64,000 nucleotides of DNA, from assembly GCA_963932465.1 (NCBI GenBank), contig OZ010800.1, forward strand, positions 92,148,307-92,212,306. Direction: 5' to 3'. The notes under the pieces were generated by a model. It worked only from the letters and a program-made list of their open reading frames with translations, searched no databases and was not told the DNA's origin. The DNA comes from Maratus speciosus. Its lineage: Eukaryota; Arthropoda; Arachnida; Araneae; Salticidae. The position numbers were made by a program, and so were the translations under genes. Positions within the stretch are counted from its first letter, which is position 1; each line of letters begins with the position of its first letter. This document shows, piece by piece, positions 37,276 through 49,815 of the stretch.

Positions 37276-40200
37276 GACGATTTTAGGACACGCATTACTG
37301 AAGCCGTTCAATGAGTCACTATGTACATGCTGAAAAATGATTTGTTCATCAATAGACATTTAAATAAAATTTAAATCTTGAAAATGATAATCAGAATTTT
37401 TCTTTATTTATCGAATTTTAACACTATAAAGAAAAAATATACAGGATGTACATAAATGATTATCGCAAATTTATAGGACTATTATAAGAAAACAAAAAAA
37501 AGTACAACCTTGGTGCACACCGTAAGTAAAATATAACAGGTAAAACTATAAATCCAACACAGTTATGAGTGCTCAGTGTGAGCCCCTCCAGATAAACGAA
37601 CAATATAGAGCCGGTACGATAGCTCATCCCATAATTTTCTCAGCATTTTTTTTTTGTTGTTGTGGGGCACCTTTATAGTTTAGGCTTTTGTCTCACTTCT
37701 CCCAACTGACGTTTACGAATTTCGGACACGCATTACTGAAGCCGTTCAAAGAGTCACTATGTACATGCTGAAAAATGATTTGTTCATCAATAGACATTTA
37801 AATAAAATTTAAATCTTTAAAATGATAATCAGAATTTTTCTTTATTTATCGAATTTTAACACTATAAAGAAAAAATATACAGGATGTACATAAATGATTA
37901 TCGCAAATTTATAGGACTATTATAAGGAAAAAAAAAGTACAACCTTGGTGCTCACCGTAAGTAAAATATAACGGGGAAAACTTTAAATCCAACACAGTTA
38001 TGAGTGCTCAGTGTGAGCCCCTCCAGATAAACGAACAATATAGAGCCGGTACGATAGCCTTACCATACTTTTCTCAGCTTTTTTTTGTTGTTGTTGTGGG
38101 GCACCGTTATAGTTTAGGCGTTTGTCTCACTTCTCCCAACTGACGTTGACGAATTTCGGACACGCATTACTGAAGCCGTTCAAAGAGTCACTATGTACAT
38201 GCTGAAAAATGATTTGTTCATCAATAGACATTTAAATAAAATTTAAATCTTGAAAATGATAATCAGAATTTTTATTTATTTATCGAATTTTAACACTATA
38301 AAAAAAAATGTACAGGATGTACATAAATGATTATCGCAAATTTATAGGACTATTATAAGAAAACAAAAAAAATGTACAACCTTTGTTCTCACCGTAAGTA
38401 AAATATAACAGGTAAACCTTTAAATCCAACATAGTTATGAGTGCTCAGAAAGAGCCCCTCCAGATAAACGAACAATATAGAGCCGGTATGATAGCTCATC
38501 CCATACTTTTCTCAGCATTTTTTGTTGTTGTTGTGGGGCACCTTTATAGTTTAGGCTTTTGTCTCACTTCTCCCAACTGACGTTGACGAATTTCGGACAC
38601 GCATTACTGAAGCCGTTCAATGAGTCACTATGTACATGCTGAAAAATGATTTGTTCATCAATAGACATTTAAATAAAATTTAAATCTTGAAAATGATAAT
38701 CAGAATTTTTCTTTATTTATCGAATTTTAACACTATAAAGAAAAAATGTACAGGATGTACATAAATGATTATCGGAAATTTATAGGACTATTATAAGAAA
38801 ACAAAAAAAAAAGTACAACCTTGGTGCTCACCGTAAGTAAAATATAACAAGTAAAACTTTAAATCCAACACAGTTATGAGTGCTCAGTGTGAGCCCCTCC
38901 AGATAAATGAACAATATAGAGCCGGTACAATAGCTCATCCCATACTTTTCTCAGCATTTTTTTTTGTTGTTGTGGGGCACCGTTATAGTTTAGGCGTTTG
39001 TCTCACTTCTCCCAACTGACGTTGACGAATTTCGGACACGCATTACTGAAGCCGTTCAATGAGTCACTATGTACATGCTGAAAAATGATTTGTTCATCAA
39101 TAGACATTTAAATAAAATTTAAATCTTGAAAATGATAATCAGAATTTTTCTTTATTTATCGAATTTTAACACTATAAAGAAAAAATATACAGGATGTACA
39201 TAAATGATTATCGCAAATTTATAGGACTATTATAAGAAAACAAAAAAAAGTACAACCTTGGTGCTCACCGTAAGTAAAATATAACAGGTAAAACTTTAAA
39301 TCCAACACAGTTATGAGTGCTCAGTGTGAGCCTCTCCAGATAAACGAACAATATAGAGCCGGTACGCTAGCTCATCCCATAGCTCAGCATTTTTTGTTGT
39401 TGTTGTGGGGCACCTTTATAGTTTAGGCTTTTGTCTCACTTCTCCCAACTGACGTTGACGAATTTCGGACACGGATTACTGAAGCCGATCAAAGAGTCAC
39501 TATGTACATGCTGAAAAATGATTTGTTCATCAATAGACATTTAAATAAAATTTAAATCTTGAAAATGATAATCAGAATTTTTCTTTATTTATCGAATTTT
39601 AACACTATAAAGAAAAAATATACAGGATGTTCATAAATGATTATCACAAATTTATAGGACTATTATAAGAAAACAAAAAAAAGTACAACCTTGGTGCTCA
39701 TCGTAAGTAAAATATAACAGGTAAAACTTTAATTCCAACACTGTTATGAGTGCTCAGTGTGAGCCCCTCCAGATAAAGGAACAGTATAGAGCCGGTACGA
39801 TAGCTCATCCCATACTTTTCTCAGCATTTTTTTTGTTGTTGTGGGGCACAGTTATAGTTTAGGCGTTTGTCTCACTTCTCCCAACGGACGTTGACGAATT
39901 TCGGACACGCATTACTGAAGCCGTTCAAAGAGTCACTATGTACATGCTAAAAAATGATTTGTTCATCAATAGACATTTAAATAAAATTTAAATCTTGAAA
40001 ATGATAATCAGAATTTTTCTTTATTTATCGAATTTTAACACTATAAAGAAAAAATGTACAGGATGTACATAAATGATTATCGGAAATTTATAGAACTATT
40101 ATAAGAAAACAAAAAAAAAGTACAATCTTGGTGCTCACCGTAAGTAAAATATAACAGGTAAAACTTTAAATCCAACACAGTTATGAGTGCTCAGTGTGAG

Positions 40201-40333
40201 CCCCTCCAGATAAACGAACAATATAGAGCCGGTACAATAGCTCATCCCATACTTTTCTCAGCATTTTTTTTGTTGTTGTTGTGGAGCACCGTTATAGTTT
40301 AGGCGTTTGTCTCACTTCTCCCAACTGACGTTG
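37276..40333 (+). repeat. Second copy of 7-monomer unit variant 2
   Basis: It matches 17155-20210, with CATAATTTTC at 37630, CGATAGCCTTACCAT, GCTCAGAAAG at 38443 and CATAGCTCAG at 39378. It shares the rare GGATGTTCATAAATG variant (39630 and 19506 regions) and GCTCATCGTAAG. The following unit starts at 40334 and, unlike copy A, continues into further 7-monomer-type monomers. Confidence 0.85.
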
Positions 40334-40985
40334 ACGATTTTAGGACACGCATTACTGAAGCCGTTCAATGAGTCACTATGTACATGCTGAAAAATGATTT
40401 GTTCATCAATAGACATTTAAATAAAATTTAAATCTTGAAAATGATAATCAGAATTTTTCTTTATTTATCGAATTTTAACACTATAAAGAAAAAATATACA
40501 GGATGTACATAAATGATTATCGCAAATTTATAGGACTATTATAAGAAAACAAAAAAAAGTACAACCTTGGTGCACCCCGTAAGTAAAATATAACAGGTAA
40601 AACTATAAATCCAACACAGTTATGAGTGCTCAGTGTGAGCCCCTCCAGATAAACGAACAATATAGAGCCGGTACGATAGCTCATCCCATAATTTTCTCAG
40701 CATTTTTTTTTTGTTGTTGTGGGGCACCTTTATAGTTTAGGCTTTTGTCTCACTTCTCCCAACTGACGTTTACGAATTTCGGACACGCATTACTGAAGCC
40801 GTTCAAAGAGTCACTATGTACATGCTGAAAAATGATTTGTTCATCAATAGACATTTAAATAAAATTTAAATCTTTAAAATGATAATCAGAATTTTTCTTT
40901 ATTTATCGAATTTTAACACTATAAAGAAAAAATATACAGGATGTACATAAATGATTATCGCAAATTTATAGGACTATTATAAGGA

Positions 40986-42374
40986 AAAAAAAAAGTACAA
41001 CCTTGGTGCTCACCGTAAGTAAAATATAACGGGGAAAACTTTAAATCCAACACAGTTATGAGTGCTCAGTGTGAGCCCCTCCAGATAAACGAACAATATA
41101 GAGCCGGTACGATAGCCTTACCATACTTTTCTCAGCTTTTTTTTGTTGTTGTTGTGGGGCACCGTTATAGTTTAGGCGTTTGTCTCACTTCTCCCAACTG
41201 ACGTTGACGAATTTCGGACACGCATTACTGAAGCCGTTCAAAGAGTCACTATGTACATGCTGAAAAATGATTTGTTCATCAATAGACATTTAAATAAAAT
41301 TTAAATCTTGAAAATGATAATCAGAATTTTTATTTATTTATCGAATTTAAACACTATAAAAAAAAAATGTACAGGATGTACATAAATGATTATCGCAAAT
41401 TTATAGGACTATTATAAGAAAACAAAAAAAATGTACAACCTTTGTTCTCACCGTAAGTAAAATATAACAGGTAAAACTTTAAATCCAACATAGTTATGAG
41501 TGCTCAGAAAGAGCCCCTCCAGATAAACGAACAATATAGAGCCGGTATGATAGCTCATCCCATACTTTTCTCAGCATTTTTTGTTGTTGTTGTGGGGCAC
41601 CTTTATAGTTTAGGCTTTTGTCTCACTTCTCCCAACTGACGTTGACGAATTTCGGACACGCATTACTGAAGCCGTTCAATGAGTCACTATGTACATGCTG
41701 AAAAATGATTTGTTCATCAATAGACATTTAAATAAAATTTAAATCTTGAAAATGATAATCAGAATTTTTATTTATTTATCGAATTTAAACACTATAAAAA
41801 AAAAAATGTACAGGATGTACATAAATGATTATCGCAAATTTATAGGACTATTATAAGAAAACAAAAAAAATGTACAACCTTTGTTCTCACCGTAAGTAAA
41901 ATATAACAGGTAAAACTTTAAATCCAACACAGTTATGAGTGCTCAGTGTGAGCCCCTCCAGATAAACGAACAATATAGAGCCGGTACGCTAGCTCATCCC
42001 ATACTTTTCTCAGTATTATTTTTTTGTTGTTGTGGGGCACCGTTATAGTTCATGCGTTTGTCTCACTTCTCCCCACTGACGTTGACGAATTTCGGACACG
42101 CATTACTGAAGCCGATCAAAGAGTCACTATGTACATGCTGAAAAATGATTTGTTCATCAATAGACATTTAAATAAAATTTAAATCTTGAAAATGATAATC
42201 AGAATTTTTCTTTATTTATCGAATTTTAACACTATAAAGAAAAAATATACAGGATGTACATAAATGATTATCGCAAATTTATAGGACTATTATAAAAAAA
42301 CAAAACAAAAAGTACAACCTTGGTGCTCACCGTAAGTAAAATATAACAGGTAAAACTTTAAATCCAACACAGTT
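40986..42374 (+). repeat. Satellite segment with a local monomer-part duplication
   Basis: The segment continues the 7-monomer pattern with CGATAGCCTTACCAT and GCTCAGAAAG (41502). Two adjacent monomers then share an otherwise rare 3' part: TTTTTATTTATTTATCG, GAATTTAAACAC, a long A-run (about 41358 and 41797) before ATGTACAGG, and ATGTACAACCTTTGTTCTC. In earlier copies (10.7 and 18.2 kb) only one monomer carries this part. A TATTATTTTTTTG/GTTCATGCG monomer follows. No gene is seen. Confidence 0.82.
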
Positions 42375-42620
42375 ATGAGTGCTCAGTGTGAGCCCCTCCA
42401 GATAAACGAACAATATAGAGCCGGTACGATAGCTAATCCCATACTTTTTTCAGCATTTTTTTTTGTTGTTGTGGGGCACCGTTATAGTTTAGCGTTTGTC
42501 TCACTTCTCCCAACTGACGTTGACGAATTTCGGACACGCATTACTGAAGCCGTTCAATGAGTCACTATGTACATGCTGAAAAATGATTTGTTCATCAATA
42601 GACATTTAAATAAAATTTAA
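42375..42620 (+). pseudogene. Transposase fossil joined to the upstream ATG frame by a one-base deletion
   Basis: A 61-codon frame starts at the ATG common to all monomers and reaches ...L-L-P-T-D-V-D-E-F-R-T-R-I-T-E-A-V-Q before TGA at 42558. Past the TGA the fossil frame continues to TAA at 42618. The frame is continuous only because GTTTAGGCG lost a G (GTTTAGCG, about 42492), compensating for the T-run length. The ATG-proximal part, M-S-A-Q-C-E-P-L-Q, has no family I recognise. There is no evidence of expression. Confidence 0.42.
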
Positions 42621-43684
42621 ATCTTGAAAATGATAATCAGAATTTTTCTTTATTTATCGAATTTAAACACTATAAAGAAAAAATGTACAGGATGTACATA
42701 AATGATTATCGGAAATTTATAGGACTATTATAAGAAAACAAAAAAAAAGTACAACCTTGGTGCTCACCGTAAGTAAAATATAACAGGTAAAACTTTAAAT
42801 CCAACACAGTTATGAGTGCTCAGTGTGAGCCCCTCCAGATAAACGAACAATATAGAGCCGGTACAATAGCTCATCCCATACTTTTTTCAGCATTTTTTTT
42901 TTGTTGTTGTGGGGCACCGTTATAGTTTAGGCGTTTGTCTCACTTCTCCCAACTGACGTTGACGAATTTCGGACACGCATTACTGAAGCCGTTCAATGAG
43001 TCACTATGTACATGCTGAAAAATGACTTGTTCATCAATAGACATTTAAATAAAATTTAAATCTTGAAAATGATAATCAGAATTTTTCTTTATTTATCGAA
43101 TTTTAACACTATAAAGAAAAAATATACAGGATGTACATAAATGATTATCGCAAATTTATAGGACTATTATAAGAAAACAAAAAAAAAGTACAACCTTGGT
43201 GCTCACCGTAAGTAAAATATAACAGGTAAAACTTTAAATCCAACACAGTTATGAGTGCTCAGTGTGAGCCCCTCCAGATAAACGAACAATATAGAGCCGG
43301 TACGCTAGCTCATCCCATACTTTTCTCAGTATTATTTTTTTGTTGTTGTGGGGCACCGTTATAGTTTATGCGTTTGTCTCACTTCTCCCAACTGACGTTG
43401 ACGAATTTCGGACACGGATTACTGAAGCCGATCAAAGAGTCACTATGTACATGCTGAAAAATGATTTGTTCATCAATAGACATTTAAATAAAATTTAAAT
43501 CTTGAAAATGATAATCAGAATTTTTCTTTATTTATCGAATTTTAACACTATAAAGAAAAAATATACAGGATGTACATAAATGATTATCACAAATTTATAG
43601 GACTATTATAAGAAAACAAAAAAAAGTACAACCTTGGTGCTCACCGTAAGTAAAATATAACAGGTAAAACTTTAAATCCAACAC
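42375..43684 (+). repeat. Three satellite monomers leading into the dimer zone
   Basis: In order these are a CATACTTTTTTCAG monomer with a one-base deletion in GTTTAGCG, a CAATAGCTC/CATACTTTTTTCAG monomer with GACTTGTTC, and a TATTATTTTTTTG monomer with GTTTATGCG and GGATTACTG. The third looks chimeric, since GGATTACTGAAGCCGATC normally occurs in the CATAGCTCAG subfamily. Apart from fossil reading frames nothing else is visible. Confidence 0.8.
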
Positions 43685-45878
43685 TGTTATGAGTGCTCAG
43701 TGTGAGCCCCTCCAGATAAACGAACAGTATAGAGCCGGTACGATAGCTCATCCCATACTTTTCTCAGCATTTTTTTTTGTTGTTGTGGGGCACAGTTATG
43801 GTTTAGGCGTTTGTCTCACTTCTCCCAACGGACGTTGACGAATTTCGGACACGCATTACTGAAGCCGTTCAAAGAGTCACTATGTACATGCTGAAAAATG
43901 ATTTGTTCATCAATAGACATTTAAATAAAATTTAAATCTTGAAAATGATAATCAGAATTTTTCTTTATTTATCGAATTTTAACACTATAAAGAAAAAATG
44001 TACAGGATGTACATAAATGATTATCGGAAATTTATAGGACTATTATAAGAAAACAAAAAAAAAGTACAACCTTGGTGCTCACCGTAAGTAAAATATAACA
44101 GGTAAAACTTTAAATCCAACACAGTTATGAGTGCTCAGTGTGAGCCCCTCCAGATAAACGAACAATATAGAGCCGGTACAATAGCTCATCCCATACTTTT
44201 TTCAGCATTTTTTTTTTTGTTGTTGTGGGGCACCGTTATAGTTTAGGCGTTTGTCTCACTTCTCCCAACTGACGTTGACGAATTTCGGACACGCATTACT
44301 GAAGCCGTTCAATGAGTCACTATGTACATGCTGAAAAATGACTTGTTCATCAATAGACATTTAAATAAAATTTAAATCTTGAAAATGATAATCAGAATTT
44401 TTCTTTATTTATCGAATTTTAACACTATAAAGAAAAAATATACAGGATGTACATAAATGATTATCACAAATTTATAGGACTATTATAAGAAAACAAAAAA
44501 AAGTACAACCTTGGTGCTCACCATAAGTAAATTATAACAGGTAAAACTTTAAATCCAACACTGTTATGAGTGCTCAGTGTGGGCCCCTCCAGATAAACGA
44601 ACAGTATAGAGCCGGTACGATAGCTCATCCCATACTTTTCTCAGCATTTTTTTTTGTTGTTGTGGGGCACAGTTATGGTTTAGGCGTTTGTCTCACTTCT
44701 CCCAACGGACGTTGACGAATTTCGGACACGCATTACTGAAGCCGTTCAAAGAGTCACTATGTACATGCTGAAAAATGATTTGTTCATCAATAGACATTTA
44801 AATAAAATTTAAATCTTGAAAATGATAATCAGAATTTTTCTTTATTTATCGAATTTTAACACTATAAAGAAAAAATGTACAGGATGTACATAAATGATTA
44901 TCGGAAATTTATAGGACTATTATAAGAAAACAAAAAAAAAAGTACAACCTTGGTGCTCACCGTAAGTAAAATATAACAGGTAAAACTTTAAATCCAACAC
45001 AGTTATGAGTGCTCAGTGTGAGCCCCTCCAGATAAACGAACAATATAGAGCCGGTACAATAGCTCATCCCATACTTTTTTCAGCATTTTTTTTTGTTGTT
45101 GTGGGGCACCGTTATAGTTTAGGCGTTTGTCTCACTTCTCCCAACTGACGTTGACGAATTTCGGACACGCATTACTGAAGCCGTTCAATGAGTCACTATG
45201 TACATGCTGAAAAATGACTTGTTCATCAATAGACATTTAAATAAAATTTAAATCTTGAAAATGATAATCAGAATTTTTCTTTATTTATCGAATTTTAACA
45301 CTATAAAGAAAAAATATACAGGATGTACATAAATGATTATCACAAATTTATAGGACTATTATAAGAAAACAAAAAAATGTACAACCTTGGTGCTCACCGT
45401 AAGTAAAATATAACAGGTAAAACTTTAAATCCAACACTGTTATGAGTGCTCAGTGTGGGCCCCTCCAGATAAACGAACAGTATAGAGCCGGTACGATAGC
45501 TCATCCCATACTTTTCTCAGCATTTTTTTTTTGTTGTTGTGGGGCACAGTTATGGTTTAGGCGTTTCTCTCACTTCTCCCAACGGACGTTGACGAATTTC
45601 GGACACGCATTACTGAAGCCGTTCAAAGAGTCACTATGTACATGCTGAAAAATGATTTGTTCATCAATAGACATTTAAATAAAATTTAAATCTTGAAAAT
45701 GATAATCAGAATTTTTCTTTATTTATCGAATTTTAACACTATAAAGAAAAAATGTACAGGATGTACATAAATGATTATCGGAAATTTATAGGACTATTAT
45801 AAGAAAACAAAAAAAAAAGTACAACCTTGGTGCTCACCGTAAGTAAAATATAACAGGTAAAACTTTAAATCCAACACA
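43685..45878 (+). repeat. Two-monomer (about 877 bp) higher-order alternation
   Basis: Monomers with ACACTGTTATG, GAACAGTATAG, TTATGGTTTAG and CAACGGACG start at 43685, 44563 and 45439. They alternate with CAATAGCTC/CATACTTTTTTCAG/GACTTGTTC monomers, so the local unit is 878 then 876 bp. The second and third B-type monomers carry GTGTGGGCCCC; the first has GTGTGAGCCCC. The pattern ends when a CATAGCTCAG monomer follows at 45879. Confidence 0.85.
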
Positions 45879-47450
45879 GTTATGAGTGCTCAGTGTGAGC
45901 CTCTCCAGATAAACAAACAATATAGAGTCGGTACGCTAGCTCATCCCATAGCTCAGCATTTTTTGTTGTTGTTGTGGGGCACCTTTATAGTTTAGGCTTT
46001 TGTCTCACTTCTCCCAACTGACGTTGACGAATTTCGGACACGGATTACTGAAGCCGATCAAAGAGTCACTATGTACATGCTGAAAAATGATTTGTTCATC
46101 AATAGACATTTAAATAAAATTTAAATCTTGAAAATGATAATCAGAATTTTTCTTTATTTATCGAATTTTAACACTATAAAGAAAAAATATACAGGATGTA
46201 CATAAATGATTATCACAAATTTATAGGACTATTATAAGAAAACAAAAAAAAGTACAACCTTGGTGCTCACCGTAAGTAAAATATAACAGGTAAAACTTTA
46301 AATCCAACACTGTTATGAGTGCTCAGTGTGAGCCCCTCCAGATAAACGAACAGTATAGAGCCGGTACGATAGCTCATCCCATACTTTTCTCAGCATTTTT
46401 TTTGTTGTTGTGGGGCACAGTTATGGTTTAGGCGTTTGTCTCACTTCTCCCAACGGACGTTGACGAATTTCGGACACGCATTACTGAAGCCGTTCAAAGA
46501 GTCACTATGTACATGCTGAAAAATGATTTGTTCATCAATAGACATTTAAATAAAATTTAAATCTTGAAAATGATAATCAGAATTTTTCTTTATTTATCGA
46601 ATTTTAACACTATAAAGAAAAAATGTACAGGATGTACATAAATGATTATCGGAAATTTATAGGACTATTATAAGAAAACAAAAAAAAAGTACAACCTTGG
46701 TGCTCACCGTAAGTAAAATATAACAAGTAAAACTTTAAATCCAACACAGTTATGAGTGCTCAGTGTGAGCCCCTCCAGATAAACGAACAATATAGAGCCG
46801 GTACAATAGCTCATCCCATACTTTTCTCAGCATTTTTTTTTGTTGTTGTGGGGCACCGTTATAGTTTAGGCGTTTGTCTCACTTCTCCCAACTGACGTTG
46901 ACGAATTTCGGACACGCATTACTGAAGCCGTTCAATGAGTCACTATGTACATGCTGAAAAATGATTTGTTCATCAATAGACATTTAAATAAAATTTAAAT
47001 CTTGAAAATGATAATCAGAATTTTTCTTTATTTATCGAATTTTAACACTATAAAGAAAAAATATACAGAATGTACATAAATGATTATCGCAAATTTATAG
47101 GATTATTATAAGAAAACAAAAAAAAGTACAACCTTGGTGCTCACCGTAAGTAAAATATAACAGGTAAAACTTTAAATCCAACACAGTTATGAGTGCTCAG
47201 TGTGAGCCTCTCCAGATAAACGAACAATATAGAGCCGGTACGCTAGCTCATCCCATAGCTCAGCATTTTTTGTTGTTGTTGTGGGGCACCTTTATAGTTT
47301 AGGCTTTTGTCTCACTTCTCCCAACTGACGTTGACGAATTTCGGACACGGATTACTGAAGCCGATCAAAGAGTCACTATGTACATGCTGAAAAATGATTT
47401 GTTCATCAATAGACATTTAAATAAAATTTAAATCTTGAAAATGATAATCA
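45879..47450 (+). repeat. Four-monomer block, copy 1 (repeated 9 monomers downstream)
   Basis: It begins with a monomer carrying AAACAAACAATATAGAGTCGG, a variant seen only here and at 49861. Then follow ACACTGTTATG, CAATAGCTC with AACAAGTAAAAC, and CATAGCTCAG (47254). The second copy lies at 49816 (offset about 3937 bp, nine monomers). The match ends after about 47450, where this copy has CAGAAGTTTTC. Confidence 0.85.
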
Positions 47451-49815
47451 GAAGTTTTCTTTATTTATCGAATTTTAACACTATAAAGAAAAAATATACA
47501 GGATGTACATAAATGATTATCGCAAATTTATAGGACTATTATAAGAAAACAAAAAAAAAGTACAACCTTGGTGCTCACCGTAAGTAAAATATAACAGGTA
47601 AAACTTTAAATCCAACACAGTTATGAGTGCTCAGTGTGAGACCCTCCAGATAAACGAACAATATAGAGCCGGTACGATAGCTCATCCCATAATTTTCTCA
47701 GCATTTTTTTTTTGTTGTTGTGGGGCACCTTTATAGTTTAGGCTTTTGTCTCACTTCTCCCAACTGACGTTTACGAATTTCGGACACGCATTACTGAAGC
47801 CGATCAAAGAGTCACTATGTACATGCTGAAAAATGATTTGTTCATCAATAGACATTTAAATAAAATTTAAATCTTTAAAATGATAATCAGAATTTTTCTT
47901 TATTTATCGAATTTTAACACTATAAAGAAAAAATATACAGGATGTACATAAATGATTATCGCAAATTTATAGGACTATTATAAGAAAACAAAAAAAAAAA
48001 GTACAACCTTGGTGCTCACCGTAAGTAAAATATAACGGGGAAAACTTTAAATCCAACACAGTTATGAGTGCTCAGTGTGAGCCCCTCCAGATAAACGAAC
48101 GATATAGAGCCGGTACGATAGCTCTTACCATACTTTTCTCAGCTTTTTTTTGTTGTTGTTGTGGGGCACCGTTATAGTTTAGGCGTTTGTCTCACTTCTC
48201 CCAACTGACGTTGAGGAATTTCGGACACGCATTACTGAAGCCGTTCAAAGAGTCACTATGTACATGCTGAAAAATGATTTGTTCATCAATAGACATTTAA
48301 ATAAAATTTAAATCTTGAAAATGATAATCAGAATTTTTCTTTATTTATCGAATTTTAACACTATAAAGAAAAAATGTACAGGATGTACATAAATGATTAT
48401 CGGAAATTTATAGGACTATTATAAGAAAACAAAAAAAAAGTACAACCTTGGTGCTCACCGTAAGTAAAATATAACAGGTAAAACTTTAAATCCAACACAG
48501 TTATGAGTGCTCAGTGTGAGCCCCTCCAGATAAACGAACAATATAGAGCCGGTACAATAGCTCATCCCATACTTTTTTCAGCATTTTTTTTTGTTGTTGT
48601 GGGGCACCGTTATAGTTTAGGCGTTTGTCTCACTTCTCCCAACTGACGTTGACGAATTTCGGACACGCATTACTGAAGCCGTTCAATGAGTCACTATGTA
48701 CATGCTGAAAAATGACTTGTTCATCAATAGACATTTAAATAAAATTTAAATCTTGAAAATGATAATCAGAATTTTTCTTTATTTATCGAATTTTAACACT
48801 ATAAAGAAAAAATATACAGGATGTACATAAATGATTATCACAAATTTATAGGACTATTATAAGTAAACAAAAAAAAGTACAACCTTGGTGCTCACCGTAA
48901 GTAAAATATAACAGGTAAAACTTTAAATCCAACACTGTTATGAGTGCTCAGTGTGGGCCCCTCCAGATAAACGAACAGTATAGAGCCGGTACGATAGCTC
49001 ATCCCATACTTTTCTCAGCATATTTTTTTGTTGTTGTGGGGCACAGTTATGGTTTAGGCGTTTGTCTCACTTCTCCCAACGGACGTTGACGAATTTCGGA
49101 CACGCATTACTGAAGCCGTTCAAAGAGTCACTATGTACATGCTGAAAAATGATTTGTTCATCAATAGACATTTAAATAAAATTTAAATCTTGAAAATGAT
49201 AATCAGAATTTTTCTTTATTTATCGAATTTTAACACTATAAAGAAAAAATGTACAGGATGTACATAAATGATTATCGGAAATTTATAGGACTATTATAAG
49301 AAAACAAAAAAAAAAGTACAACCTTGGTGCTCACCGTAAGTAAAATATAACAGGTAAAACTTTAAATCCAACACAGTTATGAGTGCTCAGTGTGAGCCCC
49401 TCCAGATAAACGAACAATATAGAGCCGGTACAATAGCTCATCCCATACTTTTTTCAGCATTTTTTTTTCTGTTGTTGTGGGGCACCGTTATAGTTTAGGC
49501 GTTTGTCTCACTTCTCCAACCTGACGTTGACGAATTTCGGACACGCATTACTGAAGCCGTTCAATGAGTCACTATGTACATGCTGAAAAATGATTTGTTC
49601 ATCAATAGACATTTAAATAAAATTTAAATCTTGAAAATGATAATCAGACATTTTCTTTATATATCGAATTTTAACACTATAAAGAAAAAATATACAGGAT
49701 GTACATAAATGAATATCGCAAATTTATAGGACTATTATAAGAAAACAAAAAAAAAGTACAACCTTGGTGCTCACCGTAAGTAAAATATAACAGGTAAAAC
49801 TTTAAATCCAACACA
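47451..49815 (+). repeat. Satellite segment between the two four-monomer blocks
   Basis: Monomers in order: CATAATTTTC (47688, with GAGACCCTCC), CTCTTACCAT (about 48125, with GAACGATATAG), CATACTTTTTTCAG with GACTTGTTC, ACACTGTTATG with GGGCCCC, and CATACTTTTTTCAG with a TTTTCTGTTG tract. The last monomer ends in the linked ACATTTTCTTTATATATCG and GAATATCG variants. It holds no gene. Confidence 0.8.

Larger units (their letters stand above)
22440..40985 (+). repeat. Long segmental duplication inside the array, copy B (about 18.5 kb)
   Basis: Copy B matches copy A at offset 19686 bp (22741 against 3055-3056, 23189 against 3503). After an extra monomer the offset becomes 20121-20123 bp (25234 against 5111, 26451 against 6328, 31003 against 10881, 38443 against 18322). 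Differences found by eye are few: near 24042, 24586, 26770, 29167, 33840, 36030 and 40576, the position aligned to 12118, and several homopolymer lengths. Beyond 40985 copy B continues with the ACGGGGAAAAC monomer while copy A switches type, which defines the right edge. Confidence 0.87.
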
